The position numbers were made by a program, and so were the translations under genes. From positions 1 through 30,080 of the forward strand of contig JAHLWT010000187.1 in the NCBI GenBank assembly GCA_019057775.1: a stretch of DNA of 30,080 nt, read 5' to 3'. Positions 8,498-18,283 of the stretch are shown here, piece after piece. The notes under the pieces were generated by a model. The model did no database searches. It saw only the letters and a list, made by a program, of their open reading frames with translations, and was not told the DNA's origin. How positions within the stretch are numbered: the stretch's first letter is position 1; every line of letters begins with the position of its first letter. The stretch comes from Promethearchaeota archaeon. GTDB taxonomy: Archaea > Asgardarchaeota > Lokiarchaeia > Sigynarchaeales > SOKP01.

Positions 8498-9784
8498 TTA
8501 AAAAAACTTCAAAGTTTTTTCATCTCTTGAAAAGAGATCATTCTGATTTTCATTTGTTAGCCGATTAAAACTAATTATCTTTGAAGGAGCAAAATATTCA
8601 AAATCAAATTCCACATCATCCCCTTCTTTTTTTCCAGGAATAGGCATAAGTCGAGCAGTTAAAGGTTTATTCAATCTCACTGAAAGAGTACACAGATCTA
8701 GTAATATATAGAATAATTCTTTTTCAGTGACATCACCTGGTAATGGAACCACATCGAGACCTGCTCCACACATGGTAGAGTATAATAAAAGTGAATCTAA
8801 ACTAAATTTGCCTTCTGATAATCTTTTTGACAAGGTAAAATCCTCTAATACTGGTTGGAAAAATCCTGAAAATCCTATTACCTTCTCTTTATCTATAGGT
8901 ATGGCATTTTTTATCAGAGCTACCCCCGTTAATGTTCCATTTGATCCAAAATATTCAAAACCTAACTTTTCTATTGCTGTTCCAATACTTTTATCAACTT
9001 CAGGAAAAGGGGCAGGAGAAAAATCAATTCCTTTGAATTCAATGTTAAATTTCCTACCCACTTTTTCAGAAATTTGTGTCAAAACATCGTAAATTTCATT
9101 GAATTTTGCCAATAAATTATGTTGGGCATCCTTTATAGTTTTGGAATCTTCTATTACATTCACTACCTCATCTGCCATTTCTAGCGCAAGAGAAAATGCC
9201 GGTTTTTCTGAAAAATGATATGCAGCAGGAAAGAATGGAATGTTTGGTTTGACATTAGAAGATACACAGAATTGGAGGTTGTTAAAAGGATCAGGGTCAG
9301 AAAGATTTTTTATTATTTTTGCTCCTGATTTTAATGCCGAGAGATTAATACCCTCTTTCGTAGATGCTACTGGTAAAGATGTAAAGAATTTACTGTTATT
9401 TCTGATAAATAAAGGAACTTCATTTAAAAGAAGCTTCTCAAAAATACCTAATTCTTGAATTTTATGAGTAAGCATCATGCAGCATGCAAAGTAATCAATA
9501 TTATAATCATCAAATATTTTTTGTAAAAATTTTAATTGAGAGTTGATATCAACTAAAGTATCTTTTAAATTCTTTTCATAGAATAATTTATTATCATAAC
9601 TAAAGAGTGGTTGAGAACAAAATCTTTTCGTTTGAACCTCAATATTAACATCTTCGAACAAACCAATAATTTCTTCATTAAACGATAAGAAGCTTGATAA
9701 CTTCTCTTGCATAAATGATAAGATTGTCTCGTTCTTTAACAAAAAGGGGATGATTTGTCCGATTGTAATAGCACGAATTTTCAT
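8498..9784 (-). CDS. DUF711 (UPF0210) family protein
   Basis: A 428-residue protein starting MKIRAITIG, the usual opening of DUF711 proteins. It has the family's internal features FFPAAYHFSEKPAFSLALE, GIDFSPAPFPE, a Gly-rich segment GFEYFGSNGTLTG, and near the end CGAGLDVVPLPGDVTE. The length is close to the family's. DUF711 proteins occur widely in archaea and anaerobic bacteria and have no proven reaction; structural similarity to glycyl-radical enzymes has been noted for the family, but I see no basis for assigning activity. It is 137 nt downstream of the HdrA-like gene on the same strand, and co-transcription is uncertain. Confidence 0.8.
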   Translation of the reverse strand: MKIRAITIGQIIPFLLKNETILSFMQEKLSSFLSFNEEIIGLFEDVNIEVQTKRFCSQPLFSYDNKLFYEKNLKDTLVDINSQLKFLQKIFDDYNIDYFACCMMLTHKIQELGIFEKLLLNEVPLFIRNNSKFFTSLPVASTKEGINLSALKSGAKIIKNLSDPDPFNNLQFCVSSNVKPNIPFFPAAYHFSEKPAFSLALEMADEVVNVIEDSKTIKDAQHNLLAKFNEIYDVLTQISEKVGRKFNIEFKGIDFSPAPFPEVDKSIGTAIEKLGFEYFGSNGTLTGVALIKNAIPIDKEKVIGFSGFFQPVLEDFTLSKRLSEGKFSLDSLLLYSTMCGAGLDVVPLPGDVTEKELFYILLDLCTLSVRLNKPLTARLMPIPGKKEGDDVEFDFEYFAPSKIISFNRLTNENQNDLFSRDEKTLKFF

Positions 9785-9921
9785 ATAAGATTTATTTTTT
9801 ACACTCTTATGATATAGAATTTCCTATTATAATTATTATAAAAAGATTCCATTAATAAGATTTTCAAGAAAGATAATGAAAATTTGATTAATATTAATAT
9901 TGTTAAAGTAGAATGGAAAAT

Positions 9922-12324
9922 TTAAATTCCATCTGATTTAGTTTTATTCCGTGCATAATCTTTACTTGAAAAAGACTTTAAATACTCATCAGGCTGAATT
10001 GGTCCTAGTTCATTTAATTCTTCTTTAAAGTATTTTATTACTTGGGCAAATTTTTCCCCTTCCCCTGCAGAAATACTAACAATCTTAACACGATTTTCAT
10101 TTATTCCTGTTACAGCTAGAATTTCTTTTATACTTTCGTAACGCGTTTCTGCTTTTGAAAATCCCGTTTCATAATGGCAATCTTGGGGATGACATCCAGC
10201 AATTAGAACTCCATCAGCACCATAAAAGAAGCTTTCAAAAACCAAAGAAGGATTTAACATAGCTGTACACATAACATGTATGGTTCTAATATTTGTAGGA
10301 TAACTCAGCTTGCTTGTTCCAGCCAGATCAGCACCGACGTAAGAACACCAATTACATAAAAAAGCAATTATTAGAGGGGATTCTTTCTTATCAATCAGTA
10401 TAGACTGTAATTGAGCGGAAATTTGAGCTTTTTTGAAGCCTGGAATATAAAGCGCATCGTGTGGACACATCGCAGCACAAGCACCACAGCCTGAACAATT
10501 AACATCCGTAATCTTTAACTGATTATCTTCAATTTTAAGTGCATTATATTCACATATATTTTCACATAATCTACATAGATCACATTTATCGGGGTTTAAA
10601 TAGATTTTATGAGGATCTAACTCTACTTTACCACTTGTTAATAGGGCTATTGTCTTAGCAGCGGCACTTTCAGCTTGGGCAATACTACTTGGGATATCTT
10701 TAGGTCCTTGTATTGCTCCAGCTAAGAAGATACCATTGATAAGAGTTTCTGATGGCTTAATTTTCAGATGTCTTTCTAAAAGGAATCCATTTGGATCCTG
10801 AGAAATATTTAATATATTGCATAAATCTTCTGTGTTTTCTGCGGGTTCTATACCTACGGCCAAAACTACTAAATCTGCTTTATTTTCAAATAGAGTATCT
10901 CCAATAATATCTTCTCCTCGTAAAATTAACTCATTTGAAGTATCACTCTTTACGATTGATGAAATACTACTCTTTATGAAACGCACTCCAAATGTTTCTC
11001 TTGCTCTGTTATAGAATGCTTCACATTGTTTACCAATAGCTCTAATATCAGTATAATAAATATTTATCTCTATAGAGGGATATTCTTTCTTTAACAAAAC
11101 TGCTTGTTTAATTGCCACATTACAACAAACCTGACTACAATATTCTCTGTGAATCTTCTTATTTCGAGAACCAACACATAAAATGAAAGAAACTCTATTC
11201 GGCCGTTTTCCATTAGAGGGTCTAACAACAATTCCTTTCGTTGGGCCATCACTATTAAGCAACCGCTCCAATTGCAAGGTAGTAATTACATCCAAATATT
11301 TTTCATAATGTAATTCACCTAACATTGACGGATCAAATGTTTTAAGACCAGTAGCGACAATGATAGCTCCTACATTAATATTGATAATTTCATGCTTTTG
11401 GTCAAAATCAATGGCATCTCTTTCTCCACACGCTTGAGCACATACTTTACATCCAATACAATATTCTTCTAAGATATTTGGTAATAGAGGGATTGCCTGA
11501 GAAAAGGAAACATCAATAGCTTTACGAGGAAAGAATGTATCTTCCACATCGATTGGACATACATCGCGACAAATATCAAAACAACCAACGCACGCATCTT
11601 CTTTTATAAAACGCGGGTTCTTTCTTATTGTTACATCAAAATTTCCTACATAACCTTCAACTTTCTCAACTTTAGAATAAGTGAGAAGCTCTATATTTGG
11701 ATGATCCTTAATTTCAGACATCAATGGCCCTAGAATGCAGATAGAACAATCTAGTGTTGGAAAAGTCTTATCAAACAGCGCCATGTGTCCTCCGATTGTA
11801 GGTTCTTTTTCGACTAAATAAACTTTATGTCCGGTATCAGCAATTACTTGTGCTGCTTTAATTCCTGCAATTCCTCCTCCTATAATTAATGCCGATTGAG
11901 TTACATTTGAATATTGTACTTCTAAGGGTTCTAAAAGCTTAACTTGTTCTATTGCCATATTAATTTGGTCTATTGCTTTCCTTGTTGCTTTAATTGGTTC
12001 ATTATAATGGACCCATGAATTTTGTTCTCGAATATTAGCAAACGATATTAAAAATCTATTTATACCTGCTTTTTCTATAGTTTTTCTAAATAGGAGTCCA
12101 TGTAGTTTGAATGAACAAGCTGCTATAACTACACGATCTATTTTACTCTCTTGAACGTCATCAATTATCTCATTCACTCCTAATTCTGAACATAAGTATA
12201 TATTATCAAAAACTAAAATCTCAGGGAAATTTTCTTCGTAAAATTTTTTTATAGTATCAAGATTAAGGACGCCTGAAATGTTCTTTCCACACCCACAAAT
12301 AAAAAGTCCAATTTTTTGTTGCAT
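9922..12324 (-). CDS. hdrA: HdrA-like FAD/iron-sulfur protein fused to an MvhD domain
   Basis: An 800-residue protein that moves electrons between ferredoxin, NAD(P)H or hydrogenase partners and a disulfide-reductase module. In order it has: an N-terminal HdrA domain (KIGLFICGCGKNISG); an FAD-binding site (GGGIAG near 150); the HdrA cysteine stretch (TLDCSICILGPLM near 195); a first ferredoxin pair (CVGCFDICRDVCP near 245, CIGCKVCAQACGE near 290); further FAD domain; a second pair (CDLCRLCENICE, CSGCGACAAMCP); and a C-terminal MvhD-like domain (FLCNWCSYVGAD, HVMCTAM, GCHPQDCHYETG). HdrA-MvhD fusions are known in archaea and deltaproteobacteria. A TTG at 12342 extends the frame, but the ATG at 12324 puts the conserved KIGLFIC at the family's usual start. 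No hdrB, hdrC or hydrogenase genes are nearby. Confidence 0.92.
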   Translation of the reverse strand: MQQKIGLFICGCGKNISGVLNLDTIKKFYEENFPEILVFDNIYLCSELGVNEIIDDVQESKIDRVVIAACSFKLHGLLFRKTIEKAGINRFLISFANIREQNSWVHYNEPIKATRKAIDQINMAIEQVKLLEPLEVQYSNVTQSALIIGGGIAGIKAAQVIADTGHKVYLVEKEPTIGGHMALFDKTFPTLDCSICILGPLMSEIKDHPNIELLTYSKVEKVEGYVGNFDVTIRKNPRFIKEDACVGCFDICRDVCPIDVEDTFFPRKAIDVSFSQAIPLLPNILEEYCIGCKVCAQACGERDAIDFDQKHEIININVGAIIVATGLKTFDPSMLGELHYEKYLDVITTLQLERLLNSDGPTKGIVVRPSNGKRPNRVSFILCVGSRNKKIHREYCSQVCCNVAIKQAVLLKKEYPSIEINIYYTDIRAIGKQCEAFYNRARETFGVRFIKSSISSIVKSDTSNELILRGEDIIGDTLFENKADLVVLAVGIEPAENTEDLCNILNISQDPNGFLLERHLKIKPSETLINGIFLAGAIQGPKDIPSSIAQAESAAAKTIALLTSGKVELDPHKIYLNPDKCDLCRLCENICEYNALKIEDNQLKITDVNCSGCGACAAMCPHDALYIPGFKKAQISAQLQSILIDKKESPLIIAFLCNWCSYVGADLAGTSKLSYPTNIRTIHVMCTAMLNPSLVFESFFYGADGVLIAGCHPQDCHYETGFSKAETRYESIKEILAVTGINENRVKIVSISAGEGEKFAQVIKYFKEELNELGPIQPDEYLKSFSSKDYARNKTKSDGI

Positions 12325-12487
12325 AGCTTCTCGAAAGTTCAAAATTTATGATTTTACATTTAATAGAATTAAGAATATAAATTATAAATTTTGTCAATAA
12401 TATAGTTTTAAACCAGATTTTCTGATTTATACTAACTTTTATCTTGCATAATGCTCATACACTCATACAATCCAAACAAAATTAAGA

Positions 12488-13090
12488 TTAATCTTCCTTC
12501 TCTTTAAGCATTTCTTTTGATAAAAAGGGATAAATCTTCATTATGTTGAAGTGGTTTTTTTTCATTTCAAAGAAGTAGTTTTTTTCTATTTCGTATTCAT
12601 CATTCGCCCATTTTAAAATTTCTTCTTTAGAATAAAATTGACCTTCCGATATTTGTAACCCTTTACATTTCTCTTTGTAGTTTTCTTGGTTCTTTCTGCT
12701 TGAAACCATCATTTGCCAAAAGGGAAATGATCTACATTGAAAGGGACGATATTCATGAACACTACATATATTCTCCTTTAAAAAATGGCACTCTTCATCA
12801 TTTCCTGTAAAATTAAACGCTAGAGTCATAAATTTATAATTTTTACCTTTTTGTGTTCCAGGTTCCTTCCAGTAAAAAGTATCATCTATTACTTTTACAT
12901 ACTTCTTAGCAAATGTTTTTAGACCATTTTTACTATTCATATTTAATAATTCAGCTAGTTTAAGGATATCCTCTTTATAGAGATAGACCTCACCCTCATC
13001 TAATCCTCTACAACATTTACCACACATCTGACAAGAGAATTCAATTCCATTCTCGAGATTTTTAGAAATTTTAATCTCTTTTGTAGTCAA
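12488..13090 (-). CDS. YkgJ-family cysteine-cluster protein
   Basis: A 200-residue protein of the YkgJ family, putative metal-binding proteins named for the CxxCxxCC signature, seen here as C20, C23, C26, C27 (FSCQMCGKCC). The second half of the site, CSVHEYRPFQCRSFPFW, is also typical. The family is presumed to hold zinc or an iron-sulfur centre; its reaction is unknown. The only in-frame start is a TTG at 13090, and no clear Shine-Dalgarno sequence is visible. It lies between the R-M enzyme (upstream) and the HdrA-like gene (downstream) on the same strand, with gaps over 120 nt on each side, so separate promoters are likely. Confidence 0.85.
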   Translation of the reverse strand: MTTKEIKISKNLENGIEFSCQMCGKCCRGLDEGEVYLYKEDILKLAELLNMNSKNGLKTFAKKYVKVIDDTFYWKEPGTQKGKNYKFMTLAFNFTGNDEECHFLKENICSVHEYRPFQCRSFPFWQMMVSSRKNQENYKEKCKGLQISEGQFYSKEEILKWANDEYEIEKNYFFEMKKNHFNIMKIYPFLSKEMLKEKED

Positions 13091-13211
13091 AGTTTAAGCA
13101 TTGTCTCTCAATTTTAAGATTAATAAATAATATACAAATATTTAATTAATATTTAATTATTACTTCATTGAATATCACAGGCAATAAAGGAAAAGGAGCT
13201 TAAATTTTAAA

Positions 13212-16200
13212 TTAGAGTATATCAATTTTATTGTATAACTTATCAATTACAGGTGTTTTTTCAATAGTTTTTTCAATAGCTGTAATCATCTTCAATAGAT
13301 ATACTAACTCTTCATGATTTAAACCACGTTGAAGAGAATTATATTTTTGAACTGGATTAAACTTTCGAGATTTTAAGAATTGTTGGATTTGCTTAATTGA
13401 ACCAATGGAGTAATTCCAAATCTCTGGTGTAATTCCTTTTATCCAAGGAGTTTTACTTGTTAATAGTTCACCAGTTTTAAAATCATCATTAAAGTATAGT
13501 GTCTCTTCGTCTGAATCATAAAAGTAATTTTTTATAACCCAGTCATCAGGATCTAATTCTGCTATTTCTAAATTAAGACTGATATCATATTTCATTAAAT
13601 GTATATCCGCTAATTCTTTACCTAAATCTGCCATTGAATAAAAATAATTTGAAGTCTTAGTAAATGGTATTTTTGGAAAACTTTTTCTTAAATATTCATC
13701 GTATCTGCTCCGATACGTTGGAACATATAATATAGCATAACAATAGTAAAAAATTTGTTCATCTGTCGTTTGAAATGGTAATTTTGGTTTAGAAATGTTT
13801 GACTTTCCATTTAAAAATAAGGGAAATGCATAAGAGGTGTCAGTAACAGCCATGAAGCATTTTTCTAATAAATTATCTACAATAAATGCTGTTTCAAATG
13901 TTTTTTTTCGTGATGATTTAGTTACTGTTATTGCTGGATTTGATTGGGAAATTTGATCAATGTAACCCATCCTATGACCTTCTACTATAGTTCTATCGTA
14001 TGCAATATGTCTAAAATCCCACCCTCGATATTTAATTATCCGAATTTTTTTTAATGTATCAACTAAATTAGTTTTATCATAGATTTTTGATTTAATCCAA
14101 GTTTTAGTGTCATTCACTTTAATTTTAAGATTTTTTAATTCTTCATATTTCCTATTAAAGAATAAATTTAGATTTTTTTTTAACACGTTTATATCTACAT
14201 CTACTAGTAATCTATCTCTTCCAATCATTATCCCACTAGTAGGTTTAGATTTAAATATATCATCTATTGAAGTAAATTGGTCAAAACGATCAAGGTAAGT
14301 AGTGTCAAAATCAATAAAATAATTTTTTCTAGTCTCAGGAAGTAATTTAAAATTCTCCTCTTGAAATCTTTGAGATAATCTTATAAATTTATCTTCTCGA
14401 TTTTGCTCTGGAACATCCATATAAAAAACAGCAGCGTTTTTATTTGGTGAATTATCTATCCTCACCATAAATGCAATAGCAACACCGACTCGAATATTAA
14501 ATGGATTTCCGGACTCTTTTTTTCTCATGTCTCCATGCAAATTTACAATATAAATATAATCAAATGTTTTTTTTAAAGACTTCCGCATAATTGAAAACAT
14601 CTGGCCATCCAAATATCGACTATTTGTAATGAATGCTAGTATTCCTGTTCCTACTTGTTCAATTTTCCATTGTCCGAATCTAATGAATTTTACATAATCA
14701 TCCGAAAGAATTTTCAGATTTTTTTCTTTTAAACCAACTTTATAATCTTTAATTTTTTCGTTTATCCATTCACAGTTATTTTGACTGCTAATGTTATATG
14801 GTGGATTACCCATAATTACAAAAATATCTCTTCTATCCCTAATCTGTAGTGCTTCTTTAATCTCCCGCCCTATTTCTTGATTATTAAAGATCCAATCTTC
14901 AATTTTTCTATTCTTTGGTGGTGTCATTAATGTATTCATTAAATAAGAATTTAATTGATATTCTTCAGAGTTTAAAGGTAAACCTAAATTTTCTAAACTT
15001 AAAAAAGTTCTAATATGACCTAGTACATATGGAGCCATTAGAATTTCGAAAGCGTACACATTATTAAAAAAAGTTTCTTTTACCCATTTTTGAAATGCAC
15101 TTTTTGCTAAAGATAGTTGTGAATATTTATCTAAAAAAGCTTCATTGGCAAAATGTAAGAGTCCACAAGCAAAGGCCATTGTACCAGCTGCAGGATCAAG
15201 GATTCTTAGGCGCCTTATTACTTTATTCTTTTTATTATCAAAGATTTCATTTATCTGAGTTTGTTTGATTTTTACTGAAGCGACTTGATCTGCTAAGTTA
15301 AGATTATCTTCAGAAATCAAGCCAGAAGGTTTATCTAGCCATCTTTTTAACATAAAATCAATACCACATATTATGAAATCCACTATTTCATGTGGAGTAT
15401 AAACCACACCTCGATTTTTAGCAGTTATAGGATCATATAAATTAAGAAAATCACTATAGAAAGTTGTAATTATTGACTCTGTGTTTACTAAACCTTTATA
15501 TTCCGTGTTCTGGAAACGCAACTCTAACTCTTTTAAAATATTTTTAAATTCTGTCGGTATTTTACTCTTTAATGTTAAAAATAAGTCACGAATAAAGCTA
15601 CCATAAGGTAAAAACTCGCCTACATACTGAAGTGAAAATTTACCATGCCTTTCTACACTTTGACAATATTTCATCCATGCTGAAAATGCTCCATAGACTA
15701 TTGTCTGAGCAAAAAGATCTGAAAATAATGTATTTTCATTTTCTGATTCTTCTTTAAAAATGGATTTTTTAAAATCATCTCTTATAGCTATTAAGTAGTT
15801 TGCAGCAACTTGTTCCATTTTATTCAAATTACTTAATTGAGATTTTTCTAAAATAGCTAGAGCTTTATCTCTAATAATTTTGGCGATATCTGCTAGTGGA
15901 TTAATAATATTTTTGATATTAGAGATTGTTTGGAGATGATCTTCACATGTATAAGTTAATAACCTATTAAAATTAGTTACTGCATTTTTTGCAGGTTTAA
16001 GTCTATTACTTACCTCCTCTAATAAAATGCATTCAAATTTTATATTTTGTTTAGCTTGTGGTTCATTTGGAATTTCAGGATCTATTAAAAAAATGTTTTT
16101 AAAATCTGTAATTAATAATTGAACACCCTCACTTCGATATCTTAAAATTTGATCGTTTAATCGATTATTAGATTCATATTTTACAATATTTTCAAGTGGT

Positions 16201-16466
16201 GTATTGGGAAGCTTTGCTTCAATATGAAAAAGTACAATATTATTGAAAATAACTGTAAGATCTGGACGATTAGATGACCTTTTTATCTTATAACCAGATT
16301 GAACTAAATAACCTTTTGAAATTGGGAAAATTTCTTCTAAGAATCTTTTTAAATCATCATAATATGTTATTTCAGTTGCGGTTCCACTATTATAATCTGT
16401 ATCTATTCGTTTTGCATAATCATTTAGTGCTTCTATTGGAACCTTAAAATATTCTTGGCTAAGCAT
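13212..16466 (-). CDS. Single-chain restriction-modification enzyme (type IIG / ISP-like)
   Basis: A 1084-residue protein combining nuclease, adenine methyltransferase and target recognition. N-terminal nuclease: D69 followed by HIEAK (E83, K85), a PD-(D/E)xK core. A helical connector covers about 180-345. Methyltransferase: YTPHEIVDFI (356) and the SAM motif DPAAGTM (424-430), with the catalytic NPPY at 554-557 marking N6-adenine methylation. The C-terminal region resembles the type ISP specificity domain (YRGWDFRHIAYD, then YAILYVPTYRSRYDEYL and FPKIPF). Type ISP enzymes carry a helicase between nuclease and methyltransferase; here it is absent, so the layout is type IIG-like. There is no separate methylase or S subunit nearby. 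It appears intact and should methylate one strand of an asymmetric site. Confidence 0.9.
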   Translation of the reverse strand: MLSQEYFKVPIEALNDYAKRIDTDYNSGTATEITYYDDLKRFLEEIFPISKGYLVQSGYKIKRSSNRPDLTVIFNNIVLFHIEAKLPNTPLENIVKYESNNRLNDQILRYRSEGVQLLITDFKNIFLIDPEIPNEPQAKQNIKFECILLEEVSNRLKPAKNAVTNFNRLLTYTCEDHLQTISNIKNIINPLADIAKIIRDKALAILEKSQLSNLNKMEQVAANYLIAIRDDFKKSIFKEESENENTLFSDLFAQTIVYGAFSAWMKYCQSVERHGKFSLQYVGEFLPYGSFIRDLFLTLKSKIPTEFKNILKELELRFQNTEYKGLVNTESIITTFYSDFLNLYDPITAKNRGVVYTPHEIVDFIICGIDFMLKRWLDKPSGLISEDNLNLADQVASVKIKQTQINEIFDNKKNKVIRRLRILDPAAGTMAFACGLLHFANEAFLDKYSQLSLAKSAFQKWVKETFFNNVYAFEILMAPYVLGHIRTFLSLENLGLPLNSEEYQLNSYLMNTLMTPPKNRKIEDWIFNNQEIGREIKEALQIRDRRDIFVIMGNPPYNISSQNNCEWINEKIKDYKVGLKEKNLKILSDDYVKFIRFGQWKIEQVGTGILAFITNSRYLDGQMFSIMRKSLKKTFDYIYIVNLHGDMRKKESGNPFNIRVGVAIAFMVRIDNSPNKNAAVFYMDVPEQNREDKFIRLSQRFQEENFKLLPETRKNYFIDFDTTYLDRFDQFTSIDDIFKSKPTSGIMIGRDRLLVDVDINVLKKNLNLFFNRKYEELKNLKIKVNDTKTWIKSKIYDKTNLVDTLKKIRIIKYRGWDFRHIAYDRTIVEGHRMGYIDQISQSNPAITVTKSSRKKTFETAFIVDNLLEKCFMAVTDTSYAFPLFLNGKSNISKPKLPFQTTDEQIFYYCYAILYVPTYRSRYDEYLRKSFPKIPFTKTSNYFYSMADLGKELADIHLMKYDISLNLEIAELDPDDWVIKNYFYDSDEETLYFNDDFKTGELLTSKTPWIKGITPEIWNYSIGSIKQIQQFLKSRKFNPVQKYNSLQRGLNHEELVYLLKMITAIEKTIEKTPVIDKLYNKIDIL

Positions 16467-16706
16467 GAAAGAATTAATGGATTATAGGGAGTTATTATTA
16501 ATTATCTTAAGTTGACATTAAAGTATTAAAAAAATATGTAATATTGCGATATATAATTATCCTTCTGAATAAGAATAATAAATAAAATATTAGGCAAAAC
16601 TCTTAAAGATTATGAGAGCTAGGATTCTTAAACCGAAAATAAAAATTTACATATTCAAATAAATATGTGTTTTTTTATGTTAAACATATTAAACACTCAA
16701 ACAAAC

Positions 16707-17219
16707 ATGAAAAGTTATATATTTAAAATCTTAGTTACCGGGGAAGGTGGAGCGGGTAAAACTTCACTCCTGAAACGATATGTTAATGATAAGTTTGATG
16801 AGTCAAATGTATTGACTGTAGGGGTTGATTTTTTCACAAAGGAAATGTGTTTTGATAATGTAAAGTGTCTATTCCAATTATGGGATTTAGGGGGTCAAAG
16901 GAGATTTAGAAACCTTCTTGAAAATTTTGTAATGGGTGCACGGGGAGCCCTCCTCCTATTTGATCTCACTTATTTGCCCGATATGAATGATATTTTAGAA
17001 TGGGTAAATATCGCGCGATTACACGATATAAAACTCCCAATTTTGCTAATCGGAACAAAAAGCGATTTAAATGATTATATTGCCGTAGACGACGAGAGCG
17101 CACTCCATCTAAAAAATACTTTCAACATGGTAGATTATATAAAAACCTCTGCCAAAACTGGCTATAATGTAGAAAAAGCATTTGAAGCAATGGCAAAAAC
17201 TTTAATAAATATTAACTAA
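16707..17219 (+). CDS. Ras/Rab-like small GTPase
   Basis: A 170-residue GTPase with all five G motifs: P-loop GEGGAGKTS (12-20), switch I threonine near T37, DLGGQ (60-64), GTKSD (116-120) and TSAK (147-150). DLGGQ replaces the DTAGQ of Ras/Rab and is Arf-like, as in many Asgard GTPases. There is no C-terminal cysteine, so no prenylation; it is probably soluble or partner-recruited. The frame opens at 16665, adding 14 residues, but homologues begin just before the first strand. The ATG at 16707 (MKSYIFKILVTGEGG) is therefore preferred. The MBL-fold gene follows after 30 nt, suggesting an operon. Confidence 0.9.
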   Translation: MKSYIFKILVTGEGGAGKTSLLKRYVNDKFDESNVLTVGVDFFTKEMCFDNVKCLFQLWDLGGQRRFRNLLENFVMGARGALLLFDLTYLPDMNDILEWVNIARLHDIKLPILLIGTKSDLNDYIAVDDESALHLKNTFNMVDYIKTSAKTGYNVEKAFEAMAKTLININ

Positions 17220-17249
17220 TATTAAGCTAATCTTAAGGGACTTTTTACT

Positions 17250-18056
17250 TTGAATGATGAATTAGTTATTCTTGGATCAGGTGGTGGACGCCACCATATA
17301 AGAACACAATATAGAGCTACAGGAGGAATTCTATTTAAATTCAATGGGATACAAGCTCATGTAGATCCCGGTCCTGGAGCAACTGTACGCTTAAATCAAT
17401 ATAAAGAAAATCCCTTAAAAACAGAACTTTTTATTGTCACGCATCCTCACGTTGATCACTATAATGATTTAAGCGCAGTAATAGAAAGTTCAAAGGAAGT
17501 TTTGCACGATAAGAATTATAACTATTTTAAAAAAGGTACCCTTATCACCACCAGTGATGTGTTAAAATACGTGTCTGATTATCATCTAAATATGCTTGAA
17601 AAAATCGTGCAGTTTAAAGCGGGAGATATTCTCCACTATAAAGGCATTCAAATTCATGGAACAAAAGTCGTTCATTCACCAAAGAATGATGGTTTCGGAA
17701 TAATTTTTAAACTCAAAAATTACTCTTTAGGATTTACTAGTGACACTATGGTCTATGATGACTTTTCAGAACAATTCTCTGGTGTAAATATTTTAATTCT
17801 TAATCTTTTAAGGCCAGATTCTATAACTTGCAAACGACATTTATGTACTGATGAAGTAATACCCTATTTAAACAAAATTACTCCCCCACTTGATGGCCTG
17901 ATCATTTCGCATTTTGGCTCATACATGGATAGCCCTCGATCGACAAAAAACCACGTTCCCTCACAAGTAAACAAACTTCAAAAAAAGACAAATATAAAAC
18001 ATATTATCGCTGCTGAAGATGGTTTAAAAATTAAGATTGTAGATATGTTAAAATAA
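17250..18056 (+). CDS. Metallo-beta-lactamase-fold hydrolase
   Basis: A 268-residue metal-dependent hydrolase. The HxHxDH motif is present as THPHVDHYND (H65, H67, D69, H70). Further metal ligands are likely in VVHSPKNDGFG, in FTSDTMVYDD and in the late ISHFGS. The opening VILGSGGGRH and HVDPGPGA resemble the small-molecule/RNase Z-like branch rather than true lactamases. The start is a TTG at 17250 (MNDELVILG); an overlapping ATG is out of frame. It sits 30 nt after the GTPase stop and probably shares its transcript. The substrate is unknown. The pairing suggests, but does not prove, that the GTPase controls or partners the hydrolase. Confidence 0.85.
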   Translation: MNDELVILGSGGGRHHIRTQYRATGGILFKFNGIQAHVDPGPGATVRLNQYKENPLKTELFIVTHPHVDHYNDLSAVIESSKEVLHDKNYNYFKKGTLITTSDVLKYVSDYHLNMLEKIVQFKAGDILHYKGIQIHGTKVVHSPKNDGFGIIFKLKNYSLGFTSDTMVYDDFSEQFSGVNILILNLLRPDSITCKRHLCTDEVIPYLNKITPPLDGLIISHFGSYMDSPRSTKNHVPSQVNKLQKKTNIKHIIAAEDGLKIKIVDMLK

Positions 18057-18247
18057 TTATCTAATTATAAATATAAAATTTCATATAATTTAAAACATAA
18101 TAACTTATATTGGTTAGCAAAAAATAAAAAAAATAGATAGTTGATTATTAATAAGCTTCTTCTTTATCATCTGTAATTAATTCTTGAGATTTATAATCCC
18201 ATGAAAATCAATGGCGAAATTATTCCTGAGACCTTTTTTTAACCGAA
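18057..18247. other. Intergenic region without a recognised gene
   Basis: About 190 nt of A/T-rich DNA after the MBL gene. A short plus-strand frame (ATG at 18201, MKINGEIIPETFF) stops after 13 codons. On the minus strand a coding-like tail ending DDKEEAY lies near 18150-18200 with stops just upstream. Neither is strong enough to call a gene; both could be remnants or chance. Confidence 0.4.
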
Positions 18248-18258
18248 TAATATATAAA
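18248..18258 (+). promoter_or_regulatory. TATA box upstream of the 18284 gene
   Basis: TAATATATAAA is centred near 18253, placing transcription start near 18279-18280. That is just before the first in-frame codon after the TAA stop at 18281-18283, supporting a start at the 5' end of the long open frame rather than at 18581 or 18602. Confidence 0.5.
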
Positions 18259-18283
18259 TCACTACACCGATAACAGAACTTAA

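Noticed and set aside
8727..9092. 121-codon plus-strand frame
   Set aside because: Antisense to the well-supported DUF711 gene; a shadow of its codon pattern.
13212..16466. Type I restriction system
   Set aside because: No separate HsdR or HsdS and no helicase motifs; all functions appear to be in one chain.
18150..18240. Coding-like minus-strand tail ending in DDKEEAY
   Set aside because: Stops lie just upstream in the same frame and no family is recognisable; too short to support.
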